A stretch of DNA of 64,000 nt from Megaleporinus macrocephalus. Lineage: Eukaryota; Chordata; Actinopteri; Characiformes; Anostomidae. The stretch spans positions 25,799,366 to 25,863,365 of the forward strand of contig CM038706.1 of assembly GCA_021613375.1 (NCBI GenBank), written 5' to 3'. Positions 25,901 through 37,315 of the stretch are shown here, piece after piece; within the stretch, counting starts at the first letter, position 1; each line of letters starts with the position of its first letter. Both the position numbers and the translations under genes were made by a program. Below the pieces are notes generated by a model. That model saw only the letters and a list, made by a program, of their open reading frames with translations. It ran no database searches and was not told where the DNA came from.

Positions 25901-27344
25901 TTAGGAAGTAATGCATAGTGGTTTGATGTGAAATGCTCCATTCTGAAGTAGCTTGCTGAGTCAGAATTGCTCATAGTGGTGATAATGGGAACCAGACGTC
26001 TGAAGAATTTAATCTCCCTCCAAAAAGTTATTAAACAAAACTGTTACAAATGTGCTGCCTAATGCCTGAGACATTGTTTTATGATTGTTTCATGATTAGG
26101 TTTTTGCCTAAAATGTCTTGAAGGGTACATGCAGAGCATGCAGAGAAACTTTCCACTATTTTACCATCATGGATAGTACATATAAAACTCAGAGGGTGGA
26201 TTTAGGTTCACTGGCGATTTTGGTGAGTAAACCAAATGGCTATATTTATGTCACAGACATAGCGACCACCAAGGTAAAGAAATCTAAGTCAGTACCTATA
26301 TCTACTGTTTCACATCAACCCACTCATTTCCCATTCCAATGGTGGAATTAAGCAAAAATAATCTAAGCATAATGGCTGATATTATAAGCTAATTATTACT
26401 CATTTAAACAACCTACAAAAAACAATGACATGTTTACTCTAAAAATTATTAGGATAAAATGCCACATGAATCGCATATCATGAATGTTGACAATGCCTGC
26501 CCTCAGAGTGCCCACAATATGTTAGCTGCACCTTTGACATTTCCTCCATCCTCTGAATGTGACACACATAAGTACAAACACGCTGAAGTTTAAGCGAAGA
26601 TGGCGTGCCGACGACACCACAAGTTTCGTTCTATCACACTTGCGGCCATTCTGAGTTAAACCTAGTTTCTATGTGCGTCACCAGCATTGCCAGCCAAGCA
26701 GAACACCTTTCACCTGGCCGTTTCTCCTAGCAACCGCTTCCAAGCCAAACAATACGGTGGCTGCCCCTCAAATGGAAAAATGATGACACAAACTACATAT
26801 AAATCGCAATATGCAGATCAATACAGATAAGAGGCATGTGGTTTAATGTAGTAAGGGCACAAAACCACAAGACTGACTCCCACAAATTATGCTCTTCTGC
26901 ATCTCAATAAGAAGCGACGACAGGGAAAACTGCATGAGCCACTAGATCAGCACTTTCTGAGCCCACGCAGGACAGTGCAGGGGAGACTGTAAGCACACCC
27001 GCACATGCACTCTCTTCCTGAATCATATGTCAAACCTGAGCACCAGCAAGCCATCACCACATAACTAACTGTGAGCATGCACAGCCCTACTCAAACCGTA
27101 ACCAAGCAACAGGATGATATGAAGTTATGTAATGACCACTGCGTCCTCTCGATCTGCAGATACGACAGCCAGAAAAGACCAGACATTTAAATCACAGTCA
27201 GTGCTCAAGGGTCAAAGTCTCATTAGGCAATACAGGAAGGAGAAAGAAAATGAGTTACTGACAACAGTCTATTTAAATATATGTTAAACAAGAGTCCCAC
27301 ATTTGTGTATGACAAGCTATTCACTGACTATAGACTACTGATTG
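22963..27344. other. intron sequence, no gene
   Basis: A CTCF-like site at 23585-23598 is listed separately. At 26598-26625 a YY1-like GAAGATGGCG occurs, and at 26724-26740 TTTCTCCTAGCAACCGC resembles half of an RFX site. The 85-codon plus frame at 24973 has no family resemblance or splice support. Confidence 0.4.
23585..23598 (+). promoter_or_regulatory. CTCF-like motif
   Basis: CCACAAGGGGGCAG matches the CTCF core with one unusual base. Confidence 0.35.
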
Positions 27345-27352
27345 GTTAGTAC

Positions 27353-27782
27353 GGGTGTAACAAAGCATTCAGCCCCTGATCACACACCAGTGGGTCGATG
27401 AATCCTTTTTCAAATAAATGCCTTAAGAAAATTTTATGACAAAACATACTCGCAAAATCTTCATAAAAGACTGTCTCAGACATCAGGCAACATTTTCACA
27501 ACCATCTAGTGTGATCATTTGGATGTCAGGTTCCTAATACCAGCACTGTGAATAATCCTCTAAAACAAAGCATTTTATACTAAACTACTTTTTTCTTTTT
27601 TTTTTTTACATTATAACCTTTTAATTGTTGGAAATCTTTAAAAACACGGTGAAGGTAACCATGCAGCTGCACCAGAGGGCATAATTAACCGAACGTCCAT
27701 TCTCCACGATGCATTGTCACACCTCCACGATGCACGTGTTGCTTTGCAACATCACGATTTCATGATGCATTGTTACACCACC
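27353..27782. mobile_element. hAT-like MITE with perfect 8-bp target duplication
   Basis: GTTAGTAC occurs immediately before (27345-27352) and immediately after (27783-27790) the element. The ends read GGGTGTAACAAAGCATT and, reverse complemented, GGTGGTGTAACAATGCATT, an imperfect inverted repeat. The interior is 430 bp, has direct repeats of CACGATGCA near its right end, a T-rich run at 27592-27608, and no transposase. It lies about 420 bp from the edge of the eml4 CpG island. Confidence 0.8.
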
Positions 27783-28567
27783 GTTAGTACGAGGTTGAAA
27801 GTTTAGTTTTCTTTCGTATTTCCAGCATAAACTCAAGCTGATTATGACCTGTTTTGTTACTCTTGACCAATAGCGACCACAATTCTGGAGATTCGCTTTG
27901 TAGGCTGGCTAAGACTTTTTCAGTTCTTTGTATTTAGCATCGTTTCCAAATCTATACACCACAGAATCCGGTCTCTCATGTCATCCCATCTCTCTCTTCC
28001 AGCGTACTGCATCTGACACCTGCCAGTTAGTCACACAGACAGACACAGACACCGCTTCCCTACTGCTCACCTCCTCCACTGCGGTGCAGATCAGCATGCA
28101 GCCCGGCTGTAGCCTACTAAAGAAATAAATAAATAACCCCCTCTCTGCCTTGCCTTTGTCAGAAACAGCGAACATAATCTGCCCTGGCAACGTCGTACAA
28201 CCTCGATTTATATCTTATTTACCGAGGCTGTGAGCTCCACAAGACTACACGGAGGCATTTTCCAGCCTCTCGTGCGTAAGGACGGAAATAAACAAGAATC
28301 TCGGCCGTGTCGTCGCTCATGCTGGGCTGCGAGCCGCCCTGACACGCCGCCTGGCTCAGTTTCCAGAGCCAAACTGCGAGCATTTCGACACAAAAATGTG
28401 AGAGCGGCTGTGGCGTTCATCTCTACCCTCGTTGACACGTGTATACAGTGGGGCTCCACACATTCCTTACCCGCCTGCACCAGCTCTAAGGGACTGAATT
28501 AGCCTCGTGCTGTGGCAATGCTATTAATAGTAGCTTAGCCCGTATTTCTAGCCGAGGACACACTCAC

Positions 28568-28592
28568 CTAAACTGCCGGCGAAACCGTCCAT
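28568..28592 (-). CDS. eml4: eml4 exon 1, coding part (first 25 nt)
   Basis: EML4 is a microtubule-binding protein of the EMAP family. It has an N-terminal trimerisation coiled coil, a basic linker, then a HELP motif and tandem WD beta-propellers, and it acts on interphase and spindle microtubules. Only the first 25 coding nucleotides are here. Read on the minus strand they give MDGFAGSL plus the first base of a codon, followed directly by the donor GTGAGTG (intron starts at 28567). Vertebrate EML4 starts with the same eight residues followed by Asp-Asp-Ser, and a G left in phase 1 fits the Asp codon. The start context GAAATGG has A at -3 and G at +4. No other ATG occurs on this strand for about 500 nt upstream. 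Exon 2 (the coiled coil) was not found anywhere to the left, so it presumably lies outside the window. Alternative reading: chance match of eight codons, made unlikely by the donor, its phase and the CpG island. Confidence 0.85.
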
Positions 28593-28643
28593 TTCTGGGG
28601 CGAATGTCAAAGAAGGCGACACCTGGGGGGAAGATATTCCTGG

Positions 28644-28657
28644 CTGCCTCCTGGTGC
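28644..28657 (-). promoter_or_regulatory. CTCF-like motif in the eml4 leader
   Basis: The minus strand reads GCACCAGGAGGCAG, one base from the CTCF core CCACCAGGNGGCAG. It lies about 55 nt upstream of the eml4 ATG. Only the core motif is seen; binding is inferred. Confidence 0.35.
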
Positions 28658-29094
28658 TGGCGGAGTCCCCCTGTGCTCGAGAAGAAGAGAAGAAAGGGAA
28701 GGGGCCTTGACGAGGCGAGCGCGGATTATCAGTCCTCTCTCACGCCGGCTCCTCTATGACTGAGCTGAGGGTTTAGGGGGGGTGGACGAAATGACAAGCG
28801 AGCGGTGTTGAGTCTCTGTCCAGGACGACGCAGCACTTTTCTGGGGCACCGGATCACGGCGGCTCCCTGGGCTCCACGACCGTGAACCGCCTCCGTCAGG
28901 GGGAGGGAAGGAGGAGAGTAGAGGAGGAGGAGGAAGAGGCGGGAGGGAGGGGAGGAGTGGAGACTCGCGGCTTTGGCTTTCGCGTTTCCGACTCCGCCTG
29001 GTTTGGCACACGAGGCTTCCCTTCGAGTACTGGGTCCTCCTCGCCTGAGGTTTCTTAAAGAGTCTCTCGACCCCGCAGCGCCTTTTCACTTACT

Positions 29095-30683
29095 TAACAG
29101 TATGGGTTTTGAAAGTTGCGATTAGGACAAACAGGAAAAAAAACAAATACAAACAAAACAAAATAGCGTGAAACGTTGTGTATTTGGAATCAGACATCAC
29201 TTTGGTGTTACAACTGCACCTGACATACACTGGAATGAACCACAACTAAAAGTGGGCCCCTTGCAATAATGACATAATCTGTTAAATAGAATAACCTGTT
29301 CCTATAATAGATTTCTTAAATGAAAACTAGGGAAAGGGGGAATTTTTTTTAGCAAATAAAGGGGCTCAGAACTCACTAAGTATAGTGGTTTAGACACAGA
29401 TGAGGCAGATGTATATTCACTACGAAAGTGGTCGTATGAGCCCATAAAAAGACATGTGGCTATATCCCAGTAGCCAGACCCTAAACACACCCCTGGGCTA
29501 GTTCCAGTTCTGAACAACCAGAGAAGGCTGCTATCAACATATATCATATGCCCTATATGGATAGCTAAAAAAGGAGTTTAAAATAATGATGCACTATCCG
29601 TGGATCATGTGGTAGCTACATTCCAACAGACTGTATAGCTGTACAATTCAGCCTCCCCATCACCTGGTAGTATGATTCAAGTCCAGTAGCCCCACCCCTG
29701 TTTTTACTCCTCACTTGATATGTTCTAGCTTTACACAGCATTGAAACACAGCAGTGTTCTCTGAAACTAAGTGAGCATGTGGTAGAAGTAGTTGATAAAT
29801 AGCAGCAGCCCCCTGTGCTGGCCAAAACAAGTACAAAGCGAGGCGACTGCCCATCTGCTGTGCTGCAGGTATTATGACCTCCTAGCTTTTCATTCACAGT
29901 TAAAACAGGCACATTCTCAAGGACAAGCCACCAAAACAGGATGGGTCTACTAGCCCGCTAAAAACGTAGAGAATCAGAATAAGAACCTGGAGAACAGGAA
30001 GCCAGTTTTCGGCTTATTTATTCCTTTCAGCCCAAAAGCAGTCAGTTTTAGTGGAGAAATGTGATAAATCCTGAAGCTAGCTGACTCCCCTAAATGAGTT
30101 TTGATAACTTGATACTCCTGCCAAGATAAAAATTAATTGCTTTGGCAAAAAGCCTCTTTCACTTGGTGAACACCTACACACTGAAGATGAACATGCAGAA
30201 TATCTCCCACTTCAGGAGAAAAACACTAAAAGTGTGACATGAACATTTTAATATATCCATCTTTAAATACAAGATTTATCGTTAATGCATGTATTTTTTT
30301 ATGCTTTGACACTCTCAGTTTTGTAATTGGTGTACGGTTCTCTTAATCATGAAGAAGGTGTGTACACTCTCCTCCTCAAACACCTCCAAAACACGGCCAT
30401 ATCTTTAGCTCCTTATGCACCTTTTCTTCCATCACACTACAGTATACTGGGATAATGATGACTGATTACTAATCACTGCCTGTGTTTCAGTTATGGAGCT
30501 AATACACTTGAGGAAAGTCAATCGTTAAGTGAAAATGTAAGGGTTTAAAACCCTCGGCGTTTGTGTCTGCAACACATTTAATCTCAGAAAATACTTCAGA
30601 GTAAATCTAAGGGAAAATTTCACTTAAGATGTATTATGCAACCGTTACCTTTTCAGCCGTTTTCTTTGATAACAGTGGCACTA

Positions 30684-30687
<4 letters not shown>
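29095..30687. other. eml4 upstream DNA, no gene
   Basis: AT-rich with no recognised repeat ends. Frames of 81 and 98 codons on the minus strand (29302-29547, 29616-29912) have no family resemblance. Confidence 0.45.

Positions 30688-30762
<75 letters not shown>
30688..30762. repeat. (TA)37 microsatellite
   Basis: Seventy-five bases of TA repeat. Confidence 0.97.
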
Positions 30763-30765
<3 letters not shown>

Positions 30766-30925
30766 TATGATACAATAATACAGTGGCAGCAAAACAAACC
30801 AAAGACTATCTTGAACAATTCGACTAATTTTGGATTTTAGCCAATCTGGGTACGTTCAGGTGATGGAGGAGGAATCAATACATATCGAAATAAACGGCCA
30901 GTTGGGGGCCCTGAATTAACGTTAC

Positions 30926-30979
30926 CTGAGCTTCAGCTTGTGCATTAATTTGCCCTGGTGGTCGCCGTAGTTCACGCAA
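30926..30979 (-). other. weak candidate exon, 54 nt
   Basis: On the minus strand, an open 18-codon frame (LRELRRPPGQINAQAEAQ) lies between an AG (acceptor TTAACAG with a poor pyrimidine tract) and a strong donor CAG|GTAACG at 30926/30925. An in-frame stop lies just upstream of the acceptor, so the frame opens exactly at the putative exon. It lies downstream of the promoter-like patch at 31.35 kb. The peptide is not recognised. A chance ORF is quite possible. Confidence 0.2.
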
Positions 30980-31295
30980 CTGTTAACGTTTCCTTAACAC
31001 AGGACAATGCTAACGTAGCTGTAAACAAGTCCTCGGTTACATTCACTTATCAGTTACACAGTCCTGATGTTACCTGAACGCTTTAAATCATATACCTAAA
31101 GAAAAACTCTCAAACTGCTTTGTTACATAACAAGGCTAAGACTGACTACCGTTAGCTACCCAGACTCCTAGCTAAATAACTTACTAAACGACTAAAGCGA
31201 CTTAAATAAACGCACGCATAAATCTAAGTAACAACAACAACAACAACAGTAATTTGCTGATATAAATTCCATTTAAAATAATAAACTAGGTGACA

Positions 31296-31432
31296 TACGG
31301 GTACACTGGCCGGATCAGGCTCGCTCTCAACCGTCCAGATCAGAATTTGAATGATGAGCGCGACTGTGCGCGGGAACTGCGGCGGGAATCTATGCGCTAG
31401 GTTAACAGAGCCATTCAATCACGTGAGCTCAC
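31296..31432 (-). promoter_or_regulatory. promoter-like patch with E-box, two E2F sites and a CHR
   Basis: A small GC/CpG patch in AT-rich DNA. In minus-strand order it holds TCACGTGA (31420-31427), TTCCCGCC and TTCCCGCG (about 31370-31390, two E2F sites), then TTCAAATT (about 31345-31352, a CHR-like element). A donor-like CC|GTATGT follows at 31299/31298. Cell-cycle genes regulated by E2F/DREAM have E2F sites and a CHR in such spacing near the start site. No coding exon of a known cell-cycle gene was recognised, so this could be a non-coding transcript or an upstream eml4 promoter. Confidence 0.35.
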
Positions 31433-33660
31433 TTTAAGGGCAATTCCACCGTTTTTTATAAATTTCCACACATAGTCCGGCTATAAACACAATTGTTATT
31501 CTGTTTGTTCTTATGACTTTGATTCTTATGATTTTTTGCTTTGTTTTAGGTTGTATGTATACCTTTTAAAGTCATTTTATATTAATTAGTATATAGTTTT
31601 CTTTTATATTGATACATTTCTAATATTAATGTATTGTATATTTATTACGTTTATACGTTTTTTGTTGTTGTTTTTTTCAGATTTTCAGTTTTTTCCTCTC
31701 AAAATTACAAATACACCAGATCATTTACATGCACTAAATGGGTATAGTTTGACAGATACTATTACTGTGTGCAGTTTAAGCATTAAAATGCTGATATTGC
31801 TGAAATTTATATTATTTATATTCTCCATTGTATTTTTACTAGCACTCTTTAATAAATCTAAAAAAAATCTTACTTAATTACTGGATAATTGAATGGAATA
31901 ATTTGTAGAATGCCCAATCACTAAAATAATTAAGAGCTACTGCTGGGCCTTCTTGGCTATGCAGGTGGTGTTAAGGGTTCTGGTGAGGTTGTACTTGATG
32001 TGCACACCAAAGAACACAGAGTCTTTTTATGCATTCCATTCTGAAGGCAGTTCCCTAACTAGTCACTGCATTCAAAGCCTCTCTCGTCTGTGCAGAATTT
32101 TTACTAAAAAAGGGCCTCAATAGACATTGCAATTGGAAACAGTTCATTTTTGTGTACATTTGCTTCTTATTCAGCGTGACCTACAGATGTATTTACTCTC
32201 TCATTATCTTACATTTACCTGTGGTGCACTACCTTAATGTATATAGTTGTTTTACTGTCATTCCTTTTTGTGGGAATTCATTATATGAAGAGTAGGCTGC
32301 TTAAAGGAGTCATGTGTGACATTACATGCTTGAGTTGGTGCCTATTAATACAGATAATTGTGACTACTTCAGACAAAACGTACATTTGTAAACAGTGATG
32401 GCACTCTCTGCATTTGAACAGCATGAGATTGCCTTCGTCTACAAGGATACATGCAATTCTACATACAGATTTAGATAAAAATAAAACTAAACTTTTCTGC
32501 CTTTCGAATGGGGCAGTATTTGTCTGAGGAGCTTGCAAATGCTGCCTTAAAATGCGGCCTTCTGCATTTACCTCCCAGTTTAACTCTCCACAGCTGAGTC
32601 ATTGATGTGCAATGGAGAGTGATCACTGTGAGTGTCGCTGAACAGAAGCACAATGGGTGGCCAGGGTTAGCTATTGCCATTCTAGAAAGAGGCATGGCCA
32701 CCCTTCTTACCTCTCCAATTATGTGAGGCAGTCAACCATCATCAGTCACTAAAGCATAATTTATGCTTCATGTTGAAAATTTGCCGTCACAGGACTTAAC
32801 AATCAGGTATAAGAGTCTGATGACACTGCATGTAATAATATGGCAGGTTAATTTGCTAAGCAAACAGGTGAGTAAATAATCACTGGGTCCTTTGGGCAGT
32901 GCTGGCTTGTGAGCTGCTTTATAAAGTGGCTGTGTGATGGTATGATGAGTGAACTATCAAAAAAGGCAGTTGTTTGCAATCATTTATTCTGCCGATTACT
33001 TTTGAAATAACAGTTGAATACATGCATGAGTTGTACGCTACCTTATAACTTTCTGGTTGTTAGATTCATTTATAACATGTAGCAGAGCATCCTAAATCAA
33101 TAACCTCTCTGGTCGGTCTATATGAAATGGTTTTCTTAAGGTTAATCTGCACTGAAAAAGTGATACATTTTATTTAATTTAATTTTCTTCATTCTAACGT
33201 GTGATTACACATGAATTTTAAACTTACATGCAGTTATATTTACAATTCAATTACCATTTAATTCATTTACATTGGATTTTTGGTGGAATTTCCCAGCATT
33301 ATCTCTTCTGCATCTAAATATGATGGGCTAATTTCTAAGCTGCTAATCATAAAATGGCACAAACTGGTCTCATTCATATGCTGTTTATGAAGGATATGAC
33401 ACAAAAACTGATTCCAGATCATGAACCCTACTCTACTAGGTGTTTTGTGAATACAGGGTCTGGTCTCACCAGTCAGAGTATCAGCCTATTGGTGAAACAA
33501 GACCAGAAATATAGTCCTAAAAGTGTAATAGGTCATGAAGGGCATATTGGTATATATCCTATGGTTGGTGTGGGGTATTAGTAAACCAATAAGCATGCAT
33601 AGCATAAGAAATTGGTACTTTTACTATATATACTGTATAAAAAAGGGTGGCAACTTTGTT
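31433..33660. other. upstream DNA, no feature seen
   Basis: AT-rich; no repeat termini or exons recognised. Confidence 0.45.
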
Positions 33661-33667
33661 AAGAATC

Positions 33668-33683
33668 CAGCGCCATCTACAGG
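33668..33683 (-). promoter_or_regulatory. CTCF-like motif, reverse orientation
   Basis: The minus strand reads CCTGTAGATGGCGCTG, close to the extended CTCF motif. Confidence 0.35.
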
Positions 33684-36600
33684 AAGTTAGTAAGGCCTAG
33701 TATTGATTAGCAAGCTATTCATAAATTTTTTTATGTGGTCCATGCATTATGCCCTGCATAATAATCAGTGTATTTCTATATGTACTTTCCCATGTATTAT
33801 CACATGTGCAGAATAATATAGGAAATGTGGGCACAAATACAAAAAGTACTTAGACTAGATTTATTCAACCAAAATTGTTCTTTGATTGAAATAATTGTTT
33901 GCTCAGTTTGCTATTTTTAGGTTCAGTAAAAGTAGTTCAATTGCTTGTTTCCTTATGAAGTGATTTTTTTAAGGTTGTAGCATTTTTCACAATATAATGT
34001 CCCAGAAATGTGGCCATTTGGCACAAAGGGTGTGGTCTTTGAGTATTACAGCAGGGATGTTCAGTTCCTGTCCAAGATGGCCAGTGTCCAGCAATGTCTG
34101 CACACGTGACTCAACTCGTCTGTGCATCGCCAGCTTTACTGGGTGGGCTTGAGAAGAGAAACCACCAAACAGTCTTCCAGGACCAGAATTGATGGCAAGT
34201 TTTTTAAAGCATTTAGGATGGACCTATCTCACGAGCACCATTGTTTGTTAAAAGCTGTCTTAGCTGGCTGTTCTTATAATTCTCAAAATGTCTTAGGATC
34301 TTTGAAACCACATCAGAGCAGGCATATATATATATATATAAGGTTCCTATCGTTTCTGTTCTGGGTATCATTTACCATTTACCATTTAGCATGAAATGCT
34401 TCTGTATAGGAGTTATAGTTCCAAATAGAATCACTGCCTTTACTGCATAATCCTTGAAGAATCAACTTTAAACATTTCCTTGCCTTCTTTCAGGGTGCAT
34501 AGGGAATGTCCGTAGGCAATCACATGGAGGTCAAGAGGTACAACAGATGTACTCTATGCAGCTTTGAGAAACTGGTCAGTGGTGGAGAAAGGCCTGGGCA
34601 GGAAGAGCTCCACTGATCCTGTGTGCTGAGGACATGTGCAGCACAGGTGTGCCCTGCTGTGAATCACTGTTGGTTCAGGGACATGAAACCAAGTCACAGC
34701 CTCATATCTACTAGGACACTCAGCGGGCCTGCAAAGTGTTGTGCTACGTTAATGGAAATCTTCACCAGTTTTTCTCTGTGTTCTCAGGAGCAGATGGGAA
34801 CTGCATGCTGGCTGAATGTGGGCTTTTTCCAAATCAGAATTGTGCAAGGACGGCGCCAAGCATGATGAGCAACCCCATTGTCTGACCACACAGAACAACG
34901 GCCTTGTGTAGCGATAGACACGGTGGGTCTTTCGGAGGCAGGCAAATGCCAAAGTTTGGGTCTATTTTATTTGTCATAAAGACGAAGTCTGTGCAAGGAG
35001 TTTAAGAAACAGATGGTTTCGCTCGCTATTGAGCTGCTCACAGGCCGTCGAGTCTCCACAAATGTGAAGGGGGCATTGTGGCCGCCTGAGTGGCCCTATT
35101 GAGGCTACACACAGATGCGGCTGTTCCCAATATTGTACTGCAAGCTATCAGGACGGCTTCCTCACCAATACGAGAGACAGAGAGAGTGAGAGAGAGAGAG
35201 AAAGGGATTGTTTTCATCACGGGACGAACTGTATTGTCAGCATGTGGCTTCATAGTTGGCTTTGGCCCCTCCTGTCTTCCTTATTCCCTCTGACTTCCTG
35301 GCAGTGGTTGACCTCTCGCTCCAGCACCTCTGCTCGTCCAAAGACACAGCCAAAACAGACAAAGCGCTCCTTCTTCTTCTCTCCTGAAGGATGAGGAGAG
35401 AGAGGGAGAAAGACAAGGGCAATCTGTCTCTCTCTGGTTCCCTCCCTGCGGTCTGACAGGGCAAGGCTGCGGTCTTCTCAGAAGTGATTTCTATCCCGCT
35501 TTCAAAAGCGCTAATGAAGACTTGTTGAAAATCTGACGCAGTTCTGCAAAATTGTAGATTTTATTGAAGCTCAGTGGTAAAGACGATGGGATCTTTTACT
35601 CCTTAAGAAGCTTTAAATCCTGTGAGGGAGAGTAAAAACACATGTGAATAATCATGTTCATACCCACTGAAATGTGAAATGCACTCCAAATGTGTCCTCA
35701 TTGTCTATAATATTTTCCTTTGTATGCATTAATACCATGCATGTGCAGAACCTTATGTGAGCGCCGCAGCAAAAGTGACTGAATGCTGCGTCCTCCTCCC
35801 CGGTGGAACTCCTGACAGCTCGCATCAATTGTCATGCTACTGGAGGCGGCAGCAACAGCAGTGGCATTTTCTTGGCCTGCTATCTTCTTTCTCTGCCAGT
35901 GAGGGTTCTGCATATGTATGCTGGAGCCTTAACTCTTGGCCAAAAACACTGCTGGTGTCTGCTCAAAGCGTCACTGGAGGGCATCAGTCAACACTGCCAG
36001 GCCACCATACTCACTCCTTTCATCTATTTCAGCATCCTCCCGCCTCCTCCACAGTCTTCACTGCCCTTTTTCTCTACACTGCTTCTTCCTTGCAATCCTC
36101 AGCAAGACTTGGTCCTTTTTACTGTGTCACCTTTGAATGCTACGCCTCTCCAGACCACTGGGGGGCACTATCCCACTTATGACACCAGTGTGTCATCAGT
36201 GTAGGAGAAGCAGGGAACATAACAAGCACATGCTCTTTTATTTAAGTCTACAGCCTGGTTAGCCAGCGCTGATGGCAGTTTTGTATTGTTGTTGCTGTTA
36301 CTGTGTTACTTCAGTAAAAGAGCATTGACTGGAAGTGCTGTATTTTCCAAAGCTTCTTTTATTGCAGTGTCAAAATATTTATATTATATTTGAATTAAGA
36401 GCATAAAATTAGCATGGACTCAAGTGACATGTCCCCAACATATCAAGCGACTATTGAATTGTCCCCACCAATAATCAGATCCCCTCCAAAAAAAAAAACC
36501 CATCTGCCAACATCTTATTAACCTGTGCAGAAAGGGTTAAATCACGTTCTCTACTCGAGTCCTGCCTCGCAGTAACACATATTAACACAGTAACACAGTA

Positions 36601-37144
36601 ACCCTGCTGTCATGTGACACTCTGTAGCTATGTTGGGTTGCTAGAACCACCAAAACTGGAGGGAATACTTACCAGTCATATACTAGACTTACTGTGCAAG
36701 ACTCAGGTGCAACGTGGGTGACACATGGGTGTGGAAAGGGAGTGAGGATGGCAGCAAAAAAGCTATTTTTCAAAGAAACGTGTGTCACCTAAAGTCCAAC
36801 ATAATAACGCTAATTCATAGGTCCCCACAATGTCAAGCAAAACTACAACGCATATTCCAAACTTGAGATATATACGCGTTAATATTTTGTAATATATAAC
36901 ATCAGAACGCTTCTAATATTTTTTTTACAATAAAAGGCTTGACCTACAGCCTCATGTAGTGTAAAGGGAAGTAGAATTGGGTTTTCTGCCCAGATAAGCA
37001 GCCTATGCATCACCAATAAGAATCCTTGGACAAGCTTCACAACATTCACCAACATTCACAGTGCAAGTCTTTTTGGATTGGGAACCATCTGTCGAAAACA
37101 TAAGGGTTATATTCATATCTCAGATACACAAATGTTTGTAGTTT
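33684..37144. other. upstream DNA, several non-repetitive GC-richer patches
   Basis: Contains short (TA)n at 34323-34341 and (GA)n at 35172-35200. The patches 35035-35165 and 35755-35900 are CpG-containing, non-repetitive and less AT-rich (the second has TGACAGCTC and ATCAATTGTCAT, TALE/homeodomain-like cores). Overlapping plus-strand frames of 66-141 codons at 35757-36204 do not resemble any known protein and lack splice support. Confidence 0.35.
36155..36168 (+). promoter_or_regulatory. CTCF-like motif
   Basis: CCACTGGGGGGCAC matches the CTCF core with one mismatch. Confidence 0.3.
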
Positions 37145-37315
37145 GTAGACTCATTTTTAGACTCAACATTCGAAAATAGTATTGATTAATATGGAGTGGT
37201 ATAGTATGAGTACTGGCAAGGAGCTTTCATTCTCTTTGTTGCAGTAACAGCCTCTACTCTTCTGGTAAGACCTTACACTAGATGTTGGATCATTGTTGTG
37301 GGGCGGTTTATTACA
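37145..37315. mobile_element. fragment of a Tc1-derived MITE
   Basis: The wording TTAATATGGAGT, then TTTGTTGCAGTAACAGCCTC, TACTCTTCTGGTAAGACCTT and ACACTAGATGTTGGATCATT is that of an extremely common fish Tc1-derived repeat whose ends read TATATTGCCAAAAGTAT. Neither terminus is preserved here. Confidence 0.65.

Larger units (their letters stand above)
1..28567 (-). other. eml4: eml4 intron 1 (left end not reached)
   Basis: Everything to the left of the exon 1 donor is intron 1 of eml4 if the exon call is right. It begins with GTGAGTG at 28567 and no eml4 exon 2 (coding for the coiled coil after Asp-Asp-Ser) was found, so the intron is at least 28.5 kb. A very long first intron is also known in mammalian EML4. 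The intron contains a possible alternative first exon at 3528-3603, mobile elements listed separately and about a dozen microsatellites. Confidence 0.7.
28205..29095 (-). promoter_or_regulatory. eml4: CpG-island promoter and long 5' UTR of eml4
   Basis: This is the only large CpG-dense stretch in the window. It surrounds the eml4 start codon and extends about 500 nt upstream of it (towards higher coordinates) and about 350 nt into intron 1. From 28593 to 29090 the minus strand contains no ATG at all, which is what a long translated-leader selection would produce and is unusual for this length. The leader is CT-rich in its upper half (28915-28960), there is no TATA box, and the base composition drops back to AT-rich after about 29100. 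The start site cannot be fixed from sequence; somewhere between 28700 and 29080 is likely. ORFs of 90-111 codons on both strands here are side effects of GC richness. Confidence 0.75.

Noticed and set aside
28208..28502. 90-codon frames on both strands and a 111-codon minus frame at 28754-29089
   Set aside because: GC-rich DNA of the CpG island lacks stop codons by composition; the last one is eml4 leader and uses no ATG start.
29800..29830. CTCF-like word CCAGCACAGGGGGCTGC on the minus strand
   Set aside because: The core does not align with the consensus in the left half.
34623..34952. Possible transposase fragment (80-codon plus and 67-codon minus frames)
   Set aside because: Composition looked repeat-like but neither frame shows catalytic or DNA-binding blocks of Tc1, hAT or PIF families.
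35757..36204. Overlapping plus frames of 141, 133 and 66 codons
   Set aside because: Low-information Ser/Pro/Leu-rich frames in three registers, no family match, no donor/acceptor support.
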